A stretch of DNA of 64,000 bases from positions 1 through 64,000 of the forward strand of contig CALUKE010000003.1 of NCBI GenBank assembly GCA_944321165.1, written 5' to 3'. The notes beneath the pieces are model-generated. The model was not told where the DNA came from. It searched no databases and saw nothing but the letters and a program-made list of their open reading frames with translations. A program made the position numbers and the translations under genes. This document shows positions 52,837 to 62,347 of this stretch, piece by piece. This DNA is from an uncultured Odoribacter sp. GTDB lineage: Bacteria > Bacteroidota > Bacteroidia > Bacteroidales > Marinifilaceae. Numbering within the stretch: the stretch's first letter is position 1; each line of letters starts with the position of its first letter.

Positions 52837-54285
52837 TTAAAAAGTCCAACCCGGATTTTGTTCCATTTTATCATTATAATTCATCTCCGATTCGGCAGGA
52901 ATCGGCAAAGCATAGCGATAATCATCTTTTTCCAACGAATAAATTTTCACCTCATCAGATTCCGGATCCAAAGCTTCACGATTGACGGCCAAACCGAAAC
53001 GCTTCATTTCCAACCAACGATAGTCCATCTCAAAACAAAATTCTTTCCTTCTTTCCCTGTATATATCTTCGAGCAAATTTCCGTCGGAAGAATAAACCAA
53101 TGATTTAGAATTCATATAACGAGTAAATACCTGCCTTGCTTTTTCCATCTGCTGCAAATGACAATTGGCTTCTGCATTGATCAGATACATATCATCCGTG
53201 CGAAATAACACCACCAAATCATCGTCATATCGAATCTTATTTACACAGTAAACCGGATCACTGGTCGTCCCCACATTTTTAAAGAACGCCTGAAAACGAA
53301 TATCGTTCGAATCGAACATTTCCAACAACTCCGTTACAGGACGCTGATGATAGCGAGAAGTTGCATTTCCCCAAAAAGAATATAAATTGGAATACATTCC
53401 GAATTTCAAAAGAGCTGCAGCATTATTCTTTTCAAAACTTCCCGTTGCAATTCCCGTGAAGAGCTCCTCATAATCTTCTACAGAAGCAATCGGTTCATAA
53501 TTTTCAACAATCATCCCTGAATATTTCTCAGCATTTTCCCAATCGCTTTCTTCCGCTGCTGCAGAACCAGCCTTAAACCAATAGATCTGAGCCAAAAGAG
53601 CATGTATGATATCCGGTGCATACATCGCATTCCAACTCGCAGGAGTGACTTCATAAGCAAGTACATCCGTCAATTCATCGATCAATATCTTATACACCTC
53701 GGTTTGTGACAAACGCCGACTTCCTTCAACCACATCCGCATCCAAATTTACAGGGATTCCCAATCGCTCCTCCTGATAAGGTGCATACATCTGCAACAGT
53801 TTAAACAGATAAAACGTTCTAAATACCCGAGCTTCTCCCAAAATCCGTTCATATTCTTCAGGGTTTTCATGTTTATCCGGAGCATTGGATAAATCATGCA
53901 AGACCGTATTCAAATAACCAATATTCAAATAATTTTTTTGCCAGAAATTTTCAGAAAAAGTAATACCTTCCCAATTTACATCTTCATTATAATTGGTTTC
54001 ATAAATCCTGCTGTAAGCATTGTCAACCGCCTTTGTCATCTGGATATCGTCTCCATACATACAAAACTCCGCACACGGCCGCTTCGAATAAGGAAAACCG
54101 ATCATAACATTGTTAAAATATACCGTAATCTGATTCGGAGAACACAAAGCCCAGAGATAGGCGGACATACTCACCTTTACATCCTCCAATGTATAAACCA
54201 CCTGTTTATTATCCGGTTTCAAATTCAGAAAATCAGCACAGGATAAACAGGTAATACTCCATATAACTATTATAAATCGTTTCAT
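52837..54285 (-). CDS. SusD/RagB-family outer-membrane lipoprotein
   Basis: A 482-residue lipoprotein (lipobox TCLSC about residue 16, then ADFLNLKPDNK). SusD features: LGEARVFRTFYLFKLLQMYAPYQ near residue 155, TPR-like helices, DDMYLINAEANCHLQ, and the C-terminal EDIYRERRKEFCFEMDYRWLEMKRFGLAVN with PIPAESEMNYN at the end. It partners the SusC 11 bases upstream. The start is ATG 54285, since 54291 is a GTG. The cargo is unknown. Confidence 0.93.
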   Translation of the reverse strand: MKRFIIVIWSITCLSCADFLNLKPDNKQVVYTLEDVKVSMSAYLWALCSPNQITVYFNNVMIGFPYSKRPCAEFCMYGDDIQMTKAVDNAYSRIYETNYNEDVNWEGITFSENFWQKNYLNIGYLNTVLHDLSNAPDKHENPEEYERILGEARVFRTFYLFKLLQMYAPYQEERLGIPVNLDADVVEGSRRLSQTEVYKILIDELTDVLAYEVTPASWNAMYAPDIIHALLAQIYWFKAGSAAAEESDWENAEKYSGMIVENYEPIASVEDYEELFTGIATGSFEKNNAAALLKFGMYSNLYSFWGNATSRYHQRPVTELLEMFDSNDIRFQAFFKNVGTTSDPVYCVNKIRYDDDLVVLFRTDDMYLINAEANCHLQQMEKARQVFTRYMNSKSLVYSSDGNLLEDIYRERRKEFCFEMDYRWLEMKRFGLAVNREALDPESDEVKIYSLEKDDYRYALPIPAESEMNYNDKMEQNPGWTF

Positions 54286-54296
54286 TTTCACTATTT

Positions 54297-57200
54297 TTAA
54301 ATACCCAGATTCAACGTAAACATATATTTTTTAGCACTCGGATATCCGAAAGCACCCAAAGTTTCCGGATCTATTCCCCGATATTTGGTACACGTGAATA
54401 GATTATGAACATTAAAAGTACACCGGAGTTGAGATAAACCTAATTTCTGACACAGATTTGAAGGCAAATTGTATCCCAAAGAAATCAAATTGCATTTCAA
54501 ATAACTCCCATCTTCAAGTTTATCATCTGTAATTTCCAACAACGAAAGAGTGGTCGTACTAGTCGTATATTTCGGTACATTGGTTATATCTCCAGGTTTT
54601 CGCCAACGATTCGCTTCCGTCTTCAACTGATTTAAACGAGAAGCATTCATCAATGATCCATTATACGATTTGAAAGATTCAATCTTATGGCCTGTCATAA
54701 AAGCAAATTGTGCATTCAGACTCAAACGTTTATAAGTTAAAGTCGTACCGAATCCGCCTGAAATCGGAGGTTCCGCTTCCCCCAAATAATAAGCATTTTC
54801 CGTCGAATAAGTACTCCCATCCGCAATATATCCGTTACCATAGGGATAACCTTTGGGGTGACCGTCTTCATCCTTCGCATCCGTATAAATCATATATTCT
54901 CCTGTCTGAGGGTTAATACCGGCAGTTTTAAATCCAAACCAGGCATTTACCGGATAACCTTCGATTTGGTATTTTCTACGTATTGTATATAAATCACTGA
55001 TTTTTTCATAGAAAGCATCCGTAATTTCATTGTCATTCAATGCGATATTAAAAGAAGTCGTCCAACGAAAATTTTCATGATCTATATTCACCGTATTCAA
55101 AGAAAATTCCCATCCGGAATTTCTGAGAGAACTCAGATTCGCGACAACACTCCCCCGCCCCGTTGAATAAGGAATCTTTTTATCCCCTAACAAATTGTTC
55201 ACATCATTGCAGTAATAATTAACAGTACCATTAATTCTGTAATTGAATAAGGAGAAATCCAAACCAATACTCCGGTCTTCCTTTTTTTGCCATTTCACCG
55301 AAGGATTCCCCGGCATTACATCAATAGGGAGCTGAATACCGTCATAATATCGCAACGAACCATAAGTCATCAAAGTAAATGGATAAGCATTCCGATCGAT
55401 ACTTCCAGTAAATCCATACGATCCTCTCAAAGAAAGAACATTCACAAATCGACACGATTTCATAAAATCCTCTTCATGCATATTCCATTTAAGACTTACA
55501 TTCCACAAAGGAGAAAAACGATTGTCCGTACCGATAATATCTGCTCCGTCCCAACGACTACTTCCTGCAACGACATAACGATCTTTGTAAGAATAAGAAG
55601 CCGTAGCAAAAACAGAAACACTTCGATCCTGTCCCTTGCTGGTCTCATGCAAACGATCCAGATCCAAATCACCGGCATTCACTCCGTCCAAATTAGGATA
55701 GCCGATCAACCCCTTATCTACGTCATATTGAGGAGAATACTGCATAAAAGAATTCGATTCCATCGCAGAGACCTCATGTCCAACAACGATGTTCACAAAA
55801 TGATCTTCCTTCAATTCCCGAGCATATTTAATCTGATTACGTACCGTCCAGCCAAACGATCTCGAAGTATTCTCCTGCAAAGCTCCCAAATTTAAATTAT
55901 CCGGGATCTCATTTTCCGAGTACAAATCCAATATCCATGATTTCACCTTACTGGTATAACTCCCCGGAGCAATTTCCTTTCGCGTATAAGAGGAAGTGTT
56001 GGAAACAGTTCCTGCTAAAGAATACATAAAACCTTCAAACAATTTCCATTCTAACTGCAAATTCACCTGATTACTTCCATATTTGGTTTTTGCCGTATTT
56101 TCACGAAGATCTTTTAACATATTAAAATCATACATATATCCATCTTTCACTTTACTTAATTCCGGCTCATATGAATAATCATAAGCATAATTGCCATTCT
56201 CATCATAGGGACGTTCATAAGGATTTGCAAAAGTTGCGTAATACAATGGATTGACAGCAGATGCCGAACTCTTTTCGGTTCGCAAAGAAGAAGATACATC
56301 AAACAAAATCCTCAAATTCCGGTTAAAATCATGAGTCAATTTCAAAGTTGCACCAAAACGTTTGTAATCATTGTTCGGAATCACACCCTGCTCATTCGAA
56401 TAATTGATAGAACTATAAAACTGAGTCGTCTCCGATCCTCCACTCAAAGTCACTACATGATTATGATTCAAAGCAATTCTAAAGATTTCATCAAACCAGT
56501 CTGTATTGATCTGACGCATATTTTCCAATTCAGCCATCGCATCAGCACGAGAAATGGTACCTTCATCGATACCTTTATATAATAAAGAAGCTCGTCCGCG
56601 CAGAGTCGCATTGGGAAAATCCTCATACAGACTTCTTTCAAAAGCAATCTTCTCTTCTGAATTCATCATTTCCAATCTATTCTTCGGAGCTTCAGAAATT
56701 GCAAAGGAGGATTGTACATTGATATAACTTTTCCCAACCCGTCCTCTTTTTGTTTTTATCACGATAACCCCGTTGGCTGCCCGGGAACCGTAAATTGCAG
56801 TTGCTGCCGCATCTTTCAATATCGTGATACTTTCCACGTCATCCGGTGATATATTTCCAATACCGCTGGTCAATACAGTATTTTCCAAATCAGTGGCTCC
56901 GACCCCTACCGATGTCGGCAAATTCCCCTGCATAGGCATACCATCCACAATCCACATCGGCTCCATATTTCCTGTCAAAGAATTTACTCCACGAATACGG
57001 ATTTGGGCTTGAGCCCCGGGTCTTCCGGAAACATTCATGACAGAAACACCCGCCAAAGTTCCCCGGAGCACCTCGTCTATAGACGTATATCCCTTTCCCG
57101 CAATTTCTCTGGCAGTCACAACTTCCACAGCACCCGTCATTTTAGATTTATCTATATCGTAATACCCTGTAGAAATTACATTCACCTGTTCCATCTCCGT

Positions 57201-57776
57201 TATTTCCTCCTCCAATACAACTTTCATTTCCTTTTGGCCGGAATATGCCACTTCAATCGTTTTCATTCCTACAAAAGAAAATGACAAAACAATATTTTCA
57301 CGCATCGGTAATTCCAATCTAAAATTCCCTTCTGAATCAGTAACACATCCGACAGTTGTACCTTTTAACAAAATAGTCACACCCGGTAAGGGTTGCCCTT
57401 TTGTATCAACCACACTTCCAGATATTTGAACTTTTTGTTCCTGCGGCCGCATTTCATCCAAAGCTTTAATCATAATTACTCCGTTTTCAAAACGATAAGT
57501 CAATTTACTGGAATCAAAAACCTGTTGCAGTAACTGTTCGACCGTACCATCTGAAATTTCCACGCTTACTTTTCCAAAATCACGGCATTGTTCCTCGTTA
57601 TATACAAAATCAATTCCCGTCTGCTTTTGAATTTCCCGAAATAGGGTCATCAAAGAAACCTCTTTCAAGTTCAGTTTCAAATTTTCCTGTGAATAAGCAC
57701 TACCGGCAATAACGTTCAATACACCTAGAAACGTAAAGACCAAATAGAACTTCATCATTAAAACAATTTTTTTCAT
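54297..57776 (-). CDS. SusC/RagA-family TonB-linked outer-membrane protein with STN domain
   Basis: A 1159-residue importer. After the signal peptide (SAYSQ) come an STN domain at ~33-103 (LKLNLKEVSLMTLFREIQKQTGIDFVYNEEQ), a carboxypeptidase-like domain (ISGSVVDTKGQPLPGVTILLKGTTVG) and a plug (RGTLAGVSVMNVSGRPG, DAAATAIYGSRAANGVIVIKT). The barrel ends in KYMFTLNLGI. It lies in the standard order sigma, fecR, susC, susD. A 95-base gap with an inverted repeat separates it from fecR. Its plug is of the common RagA type, unlike the first SusC in this window. Confidence 0.94.
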   Translation of the reverse strand: MKKIVLMMKFYLVFTFLGVLNVIAGSAYSQENLKLNLKEVSLMTLFREIQKQTGIDFVYNEEQCRDFGKVSVEISDGTVEQLLQQVFDSSKLTYRFENGVIMIKALDEMRPQEQKVQISGSVVDTKGQPLPGVTILLKGTTVGCVTDSEGNFRLELPMRENIVLSFSFVGMKTIEVAYSGQKEMKVVLEEEITEMEQVNVISTGYYDIDKSKMTGAVEVVTAREIAGKGYTSIDEVLRGTLAGVSVMNVSGRPGAQAQIRIRGVNSLTGNMEPMWIVDGMPMQGNLPTSVGVGATDLENTVLTSGIGNISPDDVESITILKDAAATAIYGSRAANGVIVIKTKRGRVGKSYINVQSSFAISEAPKNRLEMMNSEEKIAFERSLYEDFPNATLRGRASLLYKGIDEGTISRADAMAELENMRQINTDWFDEIFRIALNHNHVVTLSGGSETTQFYSSINYSNEQGVIPNNDYKRFGATLKLTHDFNRNLRILFDVSSSLRTEKSSASAVNPLYYATFANPYERPYDENGNYAYDYSYEPELSKVKDGYMYDFNMLKDLRENTAKTKYGSNQVNLQLEWKLFEGFMYSLAGTVSNTSSYTRKEIAPGSYTSKVKSWILDLYSENEIPDNLNLGALQENTSRSFGWTVRNQIKYARELKEDHFVNIVVGHEVSAMESNSFMQYSPQYDVDKGLIGYPNLDGVNAGDLDLDRLHETSKGQDRSVSVFATASYSYKDRYVVAGSSRWDGADIIGTDNRFSPLWNVSLKWNMHEEDFMKSCRFVNVLSLRGSYGFTGSIDRNAYPFTLMTYGSLRYYDGIQLPIDVMPGNPSVKWQKKEDRSIGLDFSLFNYRINGTVNYYCNDVNNLLGDKKIPYSTGRGSVVANLSSLRNSGWEFSLNTVNIDHENFRWTTSFNIALNDNEITDAFYEKISDLYTIRRKYQIEGYPVNAWFGFKTAGINPQTGEYMIYTDAKDEDGHPKGYPYGNGYIADGSTYSTENAYYLGEAEPPISGGFGTTLTYKRLSLNAQFAFMTGHKIESFKSYNGSLMNASRLNQLKTEANRWRKPGDITNVPKYTTSTTTLSLLEITDDKLEDGSYLKCNLISLGYNLPSNLCQKLGLSQLRCTFNVHNLFTCTKYRGIDPETLGAFGYPSAKKYMFTLNLGI

Positions 57777-57808
57777 ACATTTGTTTGTTATTATGTGATT
57801 TATAATAG

Positions 57809-57838
57809 GAACAGAGTTCAGCCAATTATACTCTGTTC
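57809..57838. repeat. Inverted repeat upstream of the second susC
   Basis: GAACAGAGT (57809-57817) is repeated inverted as ACTCTGTTC (57830-57838) with a 12-base spacer, about 33 bases before ATG 57776. The spacing suits an operator or RNA stem-loop in the leader. The sequence does not resemble the hairpins upstream of the first susC. Confidence 0.45.
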
Positions 57839-57871
57839 GTTCATAACGGGAAATGCGACCAACATTTTCCG

Positions 57872-59032
57872 TTATTTTTTTCTTATAATCAAAGTTTTAC
57901 CTCTCCAGTTCATACTTACATTCACTGTATAAGAAATAGCATCGAGCGTCCTATCTACTTGCTCATAGCGTTTCATGCTACCGGAAAAATGCAACTGCCG
58001 AAGTTCTTCCTGTTCAAACAATACCTCAAAATCATACCATAAACTCAAGGTATTCATAATCTGTTCCAAGGTTTCATTTATAAAAAGAAAACGTCCCTCT
58101 ACCCAGGAAATATACGGAGACAGATCCGTCGTACAAATCTCCAACTGATTCGTCATCGGATTAAAATCTGCCAATTGAGAGGGTGTCATTTCATATTCCT
58201 GGCCGGAACTTTCAATAATCACTCCTACACATCCTTCCACCAAAGCGGTATATACATGGCCCGGCTTATGCGTATTTATATTAAAAGACGTACCATAAGC
58301 CTTCACGACAAGTCCATCTGTTTTCACAGAAAAAGGACGCAAAGAATCGGTGGCAACTTCAAAAAAAGCTTCCCCCGATAATTCTACCGTCCTCTCCCTA
58401 CCTGAAAAAGATACTGGATAACGCAAAACACTACCCGAATTCAAACGGACTGAAGTACCATCCGAAAGTACTAAACGATATTCCCCGCCTCGCGGTAAAA
58501 CAAGTTCATTAAATTCATCCCCCTCGCTTACTTGATCCGTATACACCAATTCACCCTCTTTTACATCAACATGATTAGCAATAAAAACACCCGCAACACT
58601 ATCTGATAAAGAAATCAGACGCCCATTACCTAACTTTAAAATAGCCTTGGAATTTCCCGGGACAACCTTTTCTGCAAGCAATACTTCTTCCGGTTGTTTT
58701 ATCTGCTCCGTTCTGAATTTTACAAACCAAATTCCTCCGACCCATATGCCTATCAAAACAGCAGCAGCACAAGACCACAAAAATCTCTTATGCAATACCT
58801 TTGACTTCTTGCCAGTCAGAGTATCAAATTTCAGAATTGCCTTTTCCACATCCCATTTCTTTTGCTGCAGATATGATTCCCGGAACATATCATCTTCCCT
58901 CAGACGCAAAAAAAGTGTGGCCGTTGTCGGATTCTCCCTCAACAGATTCTGCAATTCCTCTTCCTCACATTCGGTTATTAAACCTGAAAAATGTAACGCA
59001 ATTAATTTTGACGCCCTTGTTTCGTAGTCCAT
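57872..59032 (-). CDS. FecR-family anti-sigma factor
   Basis: A 386-residue protein: a cytoplasmic N-terminus of ~85 residues, one transmembrane helix (FLWSCAAAVLIGIWVGGIWF), the FecR domain (LVLPRGGEYRLVLSDGTSVRLNSGSVLRYPV, ELSGEAFFEVATDSLRPFSV, VKAYGTSFNINTH), and a C-terminal DUF4974 region (LFINETLEQIMNTLSLWYDFEVLF). It regulates the ECF sigma encoded 43 bases upstream. ATG 59032 is chosen; a longer frame would overlap the sigma gene and carries a hydrophobic stretch not seen in the family. Confidence 0.94.
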   Translation of the reverse strand: MDYETRASKLIALHFSGLITECEEEELQNLLRENPTTATLFLRLREDDMFRESYLQQKKWDVEKAILKFDTLTGKKSKVLHKRFLWSCAAAVLIGIWVGGIWFVKFRTEQIKQPEEVLLAEKVVPGNSKAILKLGNGRLISLSDSVAGVFIANHVDVKEGELVYTDQVSEGDEFNELVLPRGGEYRLVLSDGTSVRLNSGSVLRYPVSFSGRERTVELSGEAFFEVATDSLRPFSVKTDGLVVKAYGTSFNINTHKPGHVYTALVEGCVGVIIESSGQEYEMTPSQLADFNPMTNQLEICTTDLSPYISWVEGRFLFINETLEQIMNTLSLWYDFEVLFEQEELRQLHFSGSMKRYEQVDRTLDAISYTVNVSMNWRGKTLIIRKK

Positions 59033-59075
59033 TGTCTTTATTTTTATATAATAACGACAACAGATCTTAAAAGGG

Positions 59076-59630
59076 CTACACAAAAAGCAAAAAAAAGTAA
59101 AAATCCCCCAAACGTTCACGCAATATATGCAACGCTTTCTTTTTTTGATTCTTTACCGTATCCAAAGCCAATTGCAACGTTTCCGCTATTTTTTCATTTT
59201 TCATACCGTCCATGTACAACAAGAAAATCTCCCGACAACGGGGCGGTAATTGATCAACAGTTTGAAACAACAGACGCATCACCTCAGCTCCGATGATCTC
59301 ATCCGTCGCAGAGACAGCATGTTCCTCCATTCTCTGGCAATAATCGGAATACTTGCTCTCTACGACACGATGTTTTAACATGTCCAAACAAGTATTCCTC
59401 ACTGAAAGATATAAAAAATTCCGAAGTCGTCCATACGAAAGGAAACATTCATGCCGTTCCCACAAAGAAACGAAAGTATCCTGGACGACATCTTCGGCCA
59501 AAGCACTATCTTCCAAATATTTCATGGCAAAATGTACCAACATTCGATAAAATCTTCTGTACAACTCATGAAATACTTCCCGATTCTTCTGATTGATCCC
59601 AAGGATAAACTGTTCTTCGCTGTAATTCAT
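59076..59630 (-). CDS. ECF-family RNA polymerase sigma factor
   Basis: A 184-residue sigma factor: region 2 (FHELYRRFYRMLVHFAMKYLED, AEDVVQDTFVSLWERH, residues ~20-65) and region 4 (LPPRCREIFLLYMDGMKNEKIAETLQLALDTVKNQKKKALHILRERL from ~122). It ends in a Phe/Leu-rich tail. It probably activates the SusC operon downstream after release from FecR. ATG 59630 is preferred, as it follows a candidate promoter by ~20 bases; the 30-residue upstream extension is mostly leader. Confidence 0.93.
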   Translation of the reverse strand: MNYSEEQFILGINQKNREVFHELYRRFYRMLVHFAMKYLEDSALAEDVVQDTFVSLWERHECFLSYGRLRNFLYLSVRNTCLDMLKHRVVESKYSDYCQRMEEHAVSATDEIIGAEVMRLLFQTVDQLPPRCREIFLLYMDGMKNEKIAETLQLALDTVKNQKKKALHILRERLGDFYFFLLFV

Positions 59631-59651
59631 TACCAATCTTCGTTTCAACGG

Positions 59652-59659
59652 TAAAGATA
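59652..59659 (-). promoter_or_regulatory. -7 element of the second sigma-fecR operon
   Basis: Minus-strand TATCTTTA (one base from TAnnTTTG) lies 21 bases before ATG 59630. Confidence 0.4.
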
Positions 59660-59782
59660 AAAAATAAATATAAAAGCAAAGAGTGGAACCCATTTTGAGA
59701 CAATTTTGCTTCAAATTCATGACGATAAAGAAGATAACGGCAATCTCTCTGTTTTTTGTTTTTTACTTTTTAGTTTTTTTCG

Positions 59783-59790
59783 TAGGTTTG
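59783..59790 (+). promoter_or_regulatory. -7 element of topA
   Basis: TAGGTTTG is a full match to TAnnTTTG, 59 bases before ATG 59850, after a T-rich run with TTTG at 59755-59758 as a possible -33 box. Confidence 0.6.
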
Positions 59791-59849
59791 CACCCTGATT
59801 TTAAGTTTTTAAATCTGGCATGAAATATGTCTGCTATTTTGAATAAAAT

Positions 59850-62192
59850 ATGATAGAGAATTTGGTGATAGTAGAGTCCCCGGCAAAAGCCAAAACGATC
59901 GAAAAATTTTTAGGAGATGGTTATACCGTAAAATCCAGTTTCGGACACATTCGTGATCTCGAAAAAAAGGATCTGGGAGTTGATATCGAACACAATTTTC
60001 AACCTCAATATGAAATCTCCGCTGATAAAAAAGCGATTGTCAAAGAATTGAAGGCTTTGGCCAAAGAAGCGAAGACCGTCTGGCTGGCATCCGATGAAGA
60101 CCGGGAAGGAGAAGCCATTGCCTGGCATTTATTTGAAGTATTGAAATTAAAACCCGAGAATACCAAACGGATTGTATTTCATGAAATTACCAAAGACGCT
60201 ATTTTATATGCCATCCAACATCCCCGAAACATCGATAAAAATCTGGTCGATGCCCAGCAGGCTCGACGGGTTTTGGATCGTCTGGTCGGCTTTGAAGTTT
60301 CTCCGGTACTCTGGAAAAAGGTAAAACCCTCTCTTTCTGCCGGACGGGTTCAGTCTGTTGCCGTAAAATTAATCGTCGAACGGGAACGAGAAATCAATGC
60401 ATTCAAAGAACAGCGTTTTTACCGGGTATGCGGGACTTTCAATACCCAACAACAGGCACAGGTGAAAGCAGAAGTCACAACCCGCTTTACGGATAAAGAA
60501 TCGACCTTAGCCTACCTGGAATCTTGCAAAACAGCCCTCTTCAAAGTCGACAGCATCGACACCAAGCCGACGGTACGGAAACCGGCACCTCCGTTTACCA
60601 CTTCGACTTTGCAGCAGGAAGCTTCCCGAAAACTCGGTTTTTCGGTTTCCCAAACCATGGCTGTTGCGCAAAAACTATATGAACACGGATTCATCACCTA
60701 CATGCGAACCGATTCGGTCAACCTATCCGATCTGGCAATACGAAGTGCCAAGGCCGTGATTTGTCAAACACTGGGAGAAAAATACTCCAAACCCCGCAAT
60801 TTTGCTACCAAAACAAAAGGGGCCCAGGAGGCTCACGAAGCAATTCGTCCCACCTATATGGATAAAACGGCCATTGAAGGAGATCGAAACGAACAACAGC
60901 TGTATGAATTGATTTATAAACGGACGTTGGCCTCTCAGATGGCAGACGCCCAGCTCGAACGGACCCATGTAGTAATTAGTCTTTCCAATCACGCTACTCC
61001 CTTTACAGCAACGGGAGAAGTAATCATTTTCGACGGATTTTTAAAAGTATACATGGAATCCCGGGACGATGAAAACGATGAGGAATCCAACGATCTGTTG
61101 CCAGCCCTGACACCAGGAGATTTGCTTCAGCGTCAGATCATCACAGCCAGCGAGCAATATACCCTGCATCCGCCAAGATACACGGAAGCCAGCCTCGTAA
61201 AAAAAATGGAAACATTGGGTATCGGACGTCCTTCCACCTATGCCCCGACCATTACGACCATACAGAATCGCGGTTACATCATGAAAGAATCCCGAGAGGG
61301 GAGTGAACGGACCATCGAATCGCTCGAACTGAAAAACAACGACATCCAAATCAAACAGCATAAGAAAATATTCGGAGCAGAAAAGAAAAAACTGTTCCCA
61401 TCTGATATGGGTATGGTTGTCACTGACTTTTTATCAGCTCATTTCACCGACATTATGGACTATAATTTTACGGCCGAAGCTGAAGAAGCATTGGACCATA
61501 TTGCCGAAGGCACTGTCGAATGGCAAAAGATGATCGGAGAGTTTTACCATCCTTTCCATGAAACAGTAGAAACAACCCTCAAGCATTCAGAACGTAACAG
61601 TGGTCAGAGAATATTGGGCACCGATCCGGCAAGCGGAAAAACAGTCAGCGTTCGAATTGGCCGATTCGGCCCCATGGCTCAAATCGGTGAAGGAGAAGAC
61701 GTCCGTTACGCCAGCCTGTTAAAAGGACAGCTGATGGAAACCATCACTCTGGAAGAAGCACTGGGGTTATTCAAATTTCCCCGCAACATCGGACAGTATG
61801 AAGACAAAGAGGTTACCATCGGTATCGGACGATTCGGACCTTACATCAAACACAACAACGTATTCATTTCTTTGAAAAAGAACGAAGACGATCCGGGGAG
61901 CATCACCCTGGAGACTGCCATTCAACGCATAGAAGAGAAACGGGAAAACGACCGCAACAAAGTAATCCGTACATTCGACAATGGAGTTCAAATCCTGAAT
62001 GGCAGATTCGGGCCTTACATTTCCTACGACAAATCCAATTACAAAATTCCCAAAACGGTAAAAGCCGAAGAACTGACCGTAGAAAAATGCATGGAATTGA
62101 TCGAAAAGGAAAACAGTAAGAAAAAAACGGGCAGTCATAGCAAAAAAGCGAGTGCAAAAAAAGAAAAAAACGACCCCAAAAAGAAAAGTTAA
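59850..62192 (+). CDS. topA: DNA topoisomerase I (type IA)
   Basis: A 780-residue enzyme that relaxes negative supercoils. The Toprim domain opens with NLVIVESPAKAKTIEKFLG and has WLASDEDREGEAIAWHL near residues 77-94. QQARRVLDRLVGFEVSP and LSAGRVQSVAVKLIV follow, and the active-site Tyr is in HGFITYMRTDSVNLS near residue 286. The C-terminus has no zinc ribbons. It carries three GRFGP repeats (near residues 605, 655 and 715), as in Bacteroidota TopA, and a lysine-rich tail. Confidence 0.98.
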   Translation: MIENLVIVESPAKAKTIEKFLGDGYTVKSSFGHIRDLEKKDLGVDIEHNFQPQYEISADKKAIVKELKALAKEAKTVWLASDEDREGEAIAWHLFEVLKLKPENTKRIVFHEITKDAILYAIQHPRNIDKNLVDAQQARRVLDRLVGFEVSPVLWKKVKPSLSAGRVQSVAVKLIVEREREINAFKEQRFYRVCGTFNTQQQAQVKAEVTTRFTDKESTLAYLESCKTALFKVDSIDTKPTVRKPAPPFTTSTLQQEASRKLGFSVSQTMAVAQKLYEHGFITYMRTDSVNLSDLAIRSAKAVICQTLGEKYSKPRNFATKTKGAQEAHEAIRPTYMDKTAIEGDRNEQQLYELIYKRTLASQMADAQLERTHVVISLSNHATPFTATGEVIIFDGFLKVYMESRDDENDEESNDLLPALTPGDLLQRQIITASEQYTLHPPRYTEASLVKKMETLGIGRPSTYAPTITTIQNRGYIMKESREGSERTIESLELKNNDIQIKQHKKIFGAEKKKLFPSDMGMVVTDFLSAHFTDIMDYNFTAEAEEALDHIAEGTVEWQKMIGEFYHPFHETVETTLKHSERNSGQRILGTDPASGKTVSVRIGRFGPMAQIGEGEDVRYASLLKGQLMETITLEEALGLFKFPRNIGQYEDKEVTIGIGRFGPYIKHNNVFISLKKNEDDPGSITLETAIQRIEEKRENDRNKVIRTFDNGVQILNGRFGPYISYDKSNYKIPKTVKAEELTVEKCMELIEKENSKKKTGSHSKKASAKKEKNDPKKKS

Positions 62193-62288
62193 ACGGATAA
62201 GAGATTAAACAGATGTGTTTCAAGAAATAAACTGAAATAAAGTGAGGAAAAGCGAGGCGGAAAATTTGCACAACAATACACTTTTATC

Positions 62289-62296
62289 TATCTTCG
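62289..62296 (+). promoter_or_regulatory. -7 element of the ppiD-like gene
   Basis: TATCTTCG, one base from TAnnTTTG, lies 51 bases before ATG 62348, with a TTTG about 20 bases upstream as -33 box. Confidence 0.5.
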
Positions 62297-62347
62297 TAAC
62301 CTCAAAAAAGAAAGACAATCGTAAAAAACATTAAATTTTTAATATAA

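Noticed and set aside
57777..57871. Sigma-dependent promoter consensus shared by the two susC leaders
   Set aside because: I compared the two gaps upstream of susC by eye and found no common motif strong enough to report.
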